Assembly: GCA_035296085.1 (NCBI GenBank)
Contig: DATHBP010000035.1
Span: 1 to 15,952, forward strand
DNA: 15,952 bases
Origin: DATHBP01 sp035296085
GTDB taxonomy: Bacteria; Actinomycetota; Actinomycetes; Propionibacteriales; Nocardioidaceae
Direction: 5' to 3'
The position numbers and the translations under genes were made by a program. Positions 15,661-15,952 of the stretch are shown one piece after another. Below the pieces are notes generated by a model that was not told where the DNA came from, searched no databases, and saw only the letters and a list, made by a program, of their open reading frames with translations. Numbering within the stretch: the stretch's first letter is position 1; the number at the start of each line of letters is the position of its first letter.

Positions 15661-15952
15661 TCAGGACTCAGCGTGGGTCGAGCCTGCGTCGCGCAGTGCC
15701 TCGATCTCCGCGCGTAGCTGGGCGGTCTCCGCCTCGAGCTCGAGTACGCGCTTGACGCCCACCACGTTGAGCCCCGAACCGAGCAGAGCGGTGATGCGCT
15801 GGACGTGCGCAACATCATTGGCGCTGTAGCGGCGGGTGCCGCCGTCGGTGCGGGCCGGCGTCAGCAGCTGGCTGGCCTCGTACGCGCGTAACGTCTGGGG
15901 GTGTAGACCAGTCAGCTCAGCCGCCACGGCGATGCCGTAGACGGCCCGGTCG
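15661..15952 (-). CDS. hspR: HspR-like MerR family regulator, copy 2 (5' partial)
   Basis: The open frame enters from the right edge and ends at 15661-15663; 96 residues are visible, from DRAVYGIAV to the last Ser. Every residue equals copy 1 (residues 8-103), although nine bases differ in eight codons. Helix-turn-helix, wing and coiled coil are therefore all intact. Codon choice is less GC-rich than in copy 1, including a rare TTA leucine codon at 15889-15891. The real start and any upstream J-domain or hsp20 gene lie outside the window. Identity with copy 1 implies the same DNA target and free formation of mixed dimers. Confidence 0.88.
   Translation of the reverse strand, partial: DRAVYGIAVAAELTGLHPQTLRAYEASQLLTPARTDGGTRRYSANDVAHVQRITALLGSGLNVVGVKRVLELEAETAQLRAEIEALRDAGSTHAES

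Larger units (their letters stand above)
15507..15952 (-). repeat. Right arm of large inverted repeat (kptA 3' end + hspR)
   Basis: Reverse complement of 14898-15343 with about 96% identity and no gap; it continues to the last base of the window. The inner boundary at 15507 falls inside kptA codons. The 163 bp between the arms (15344-15506) is unique and is wholly kptA sequence. Confidence 0.95.

Noticed and set aside
14898..15952. The inverted repeat as an assembly or amplification fold-back artefact
   Set aside because: The arms differ at 17 bases, with all nine in hspR silent. Artefactual copies would be identical or carry random errors. A misjoin at the far edge cannot be fully excluded.
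14898..15952. Transposon or insertion sequence bounded by long inverted repeats
   Set aside because: The spacer is 163 bp of kptA and holds no transposase or integrase, no target-site duplication can be seen, and the arms contain ordinary host genes.

Overview
The window is compact, very GC-rich (about 70% by eye) DNA with frequent GTG starts, GGAGG-type ribosome binding sites, and actinobacterial gene families: a DUF5926/SEC-C protein beside an anti-sigma-type ATPase, an EcsC-like protein, MMPL transport, HspR, and a biotin-dependent acyl-CoA carboxylase. I read it as the chromosome of a high-GC actinobacterium; the genus cannot be named from the sequence alone.

Layout. 1-1572 (+): the 3' end of a GT4 glycosyltransferase, then arginine deiminase (arcA). 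1728-5333 (-): DUF5926/SEC-C protein, an overlapping HATPase (anti-sigma-like) protein, an Fpg/Nei DNA glycosylase, and a CapA-like lipoprotein. 5507-6175 (-): leucyl/phenylalanyl-tRNA-protein transferase (aat). 6250-6963 (+): EcsC-like protein. 7046-11526 (-): a tight leucine-catabolism operon, transcribed as carboxylase beta subunit, biotin-carrying alpha subunit, HMG-CoA lyase. 11575-13752 (-): MMPL/RND exporter. 13973-15189: a heat-shock cluster with hsp20 (-) divergent from a small J-domain protein and an HspR-type MerR regulator (+).

The last kilobase is the unusual part. The HspR gene, together with the 3' end of a KptA/Tpt1 (RNA 2'-phosphotransferase) gene, occurs twice as a large inverted repeat: 14898-15343 against 15507-15952, around a 163-bp unique spacer. 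The arms align without gaps and differ at 17 of 446 positions by my hand comparison. Within the HspR part all 9 differences are synonymous, so the two encoded proteins are identical over the visible 96 residues. The short KptA part carries 3 amino-acid changes. The central KptA gene lacks its N-terminal half and begins at the repeat junction. This looks like an old, real inverted duplication that broke kptA while selection kept both HspR copies. The right arm runs off the window edge, so its full extent is unknown.

Other non-gene structure: two copies of a 44-46 bp interrupted palindrome lie just downstream of gene ends (5444-5487 and 6991-7036). The hexamer CGTACG occurs 28 times by hand count, roughly five times a simple composition expectation. 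Small hairpins sit over the ribosome binding sites of both divergent heat-shock transcripts.
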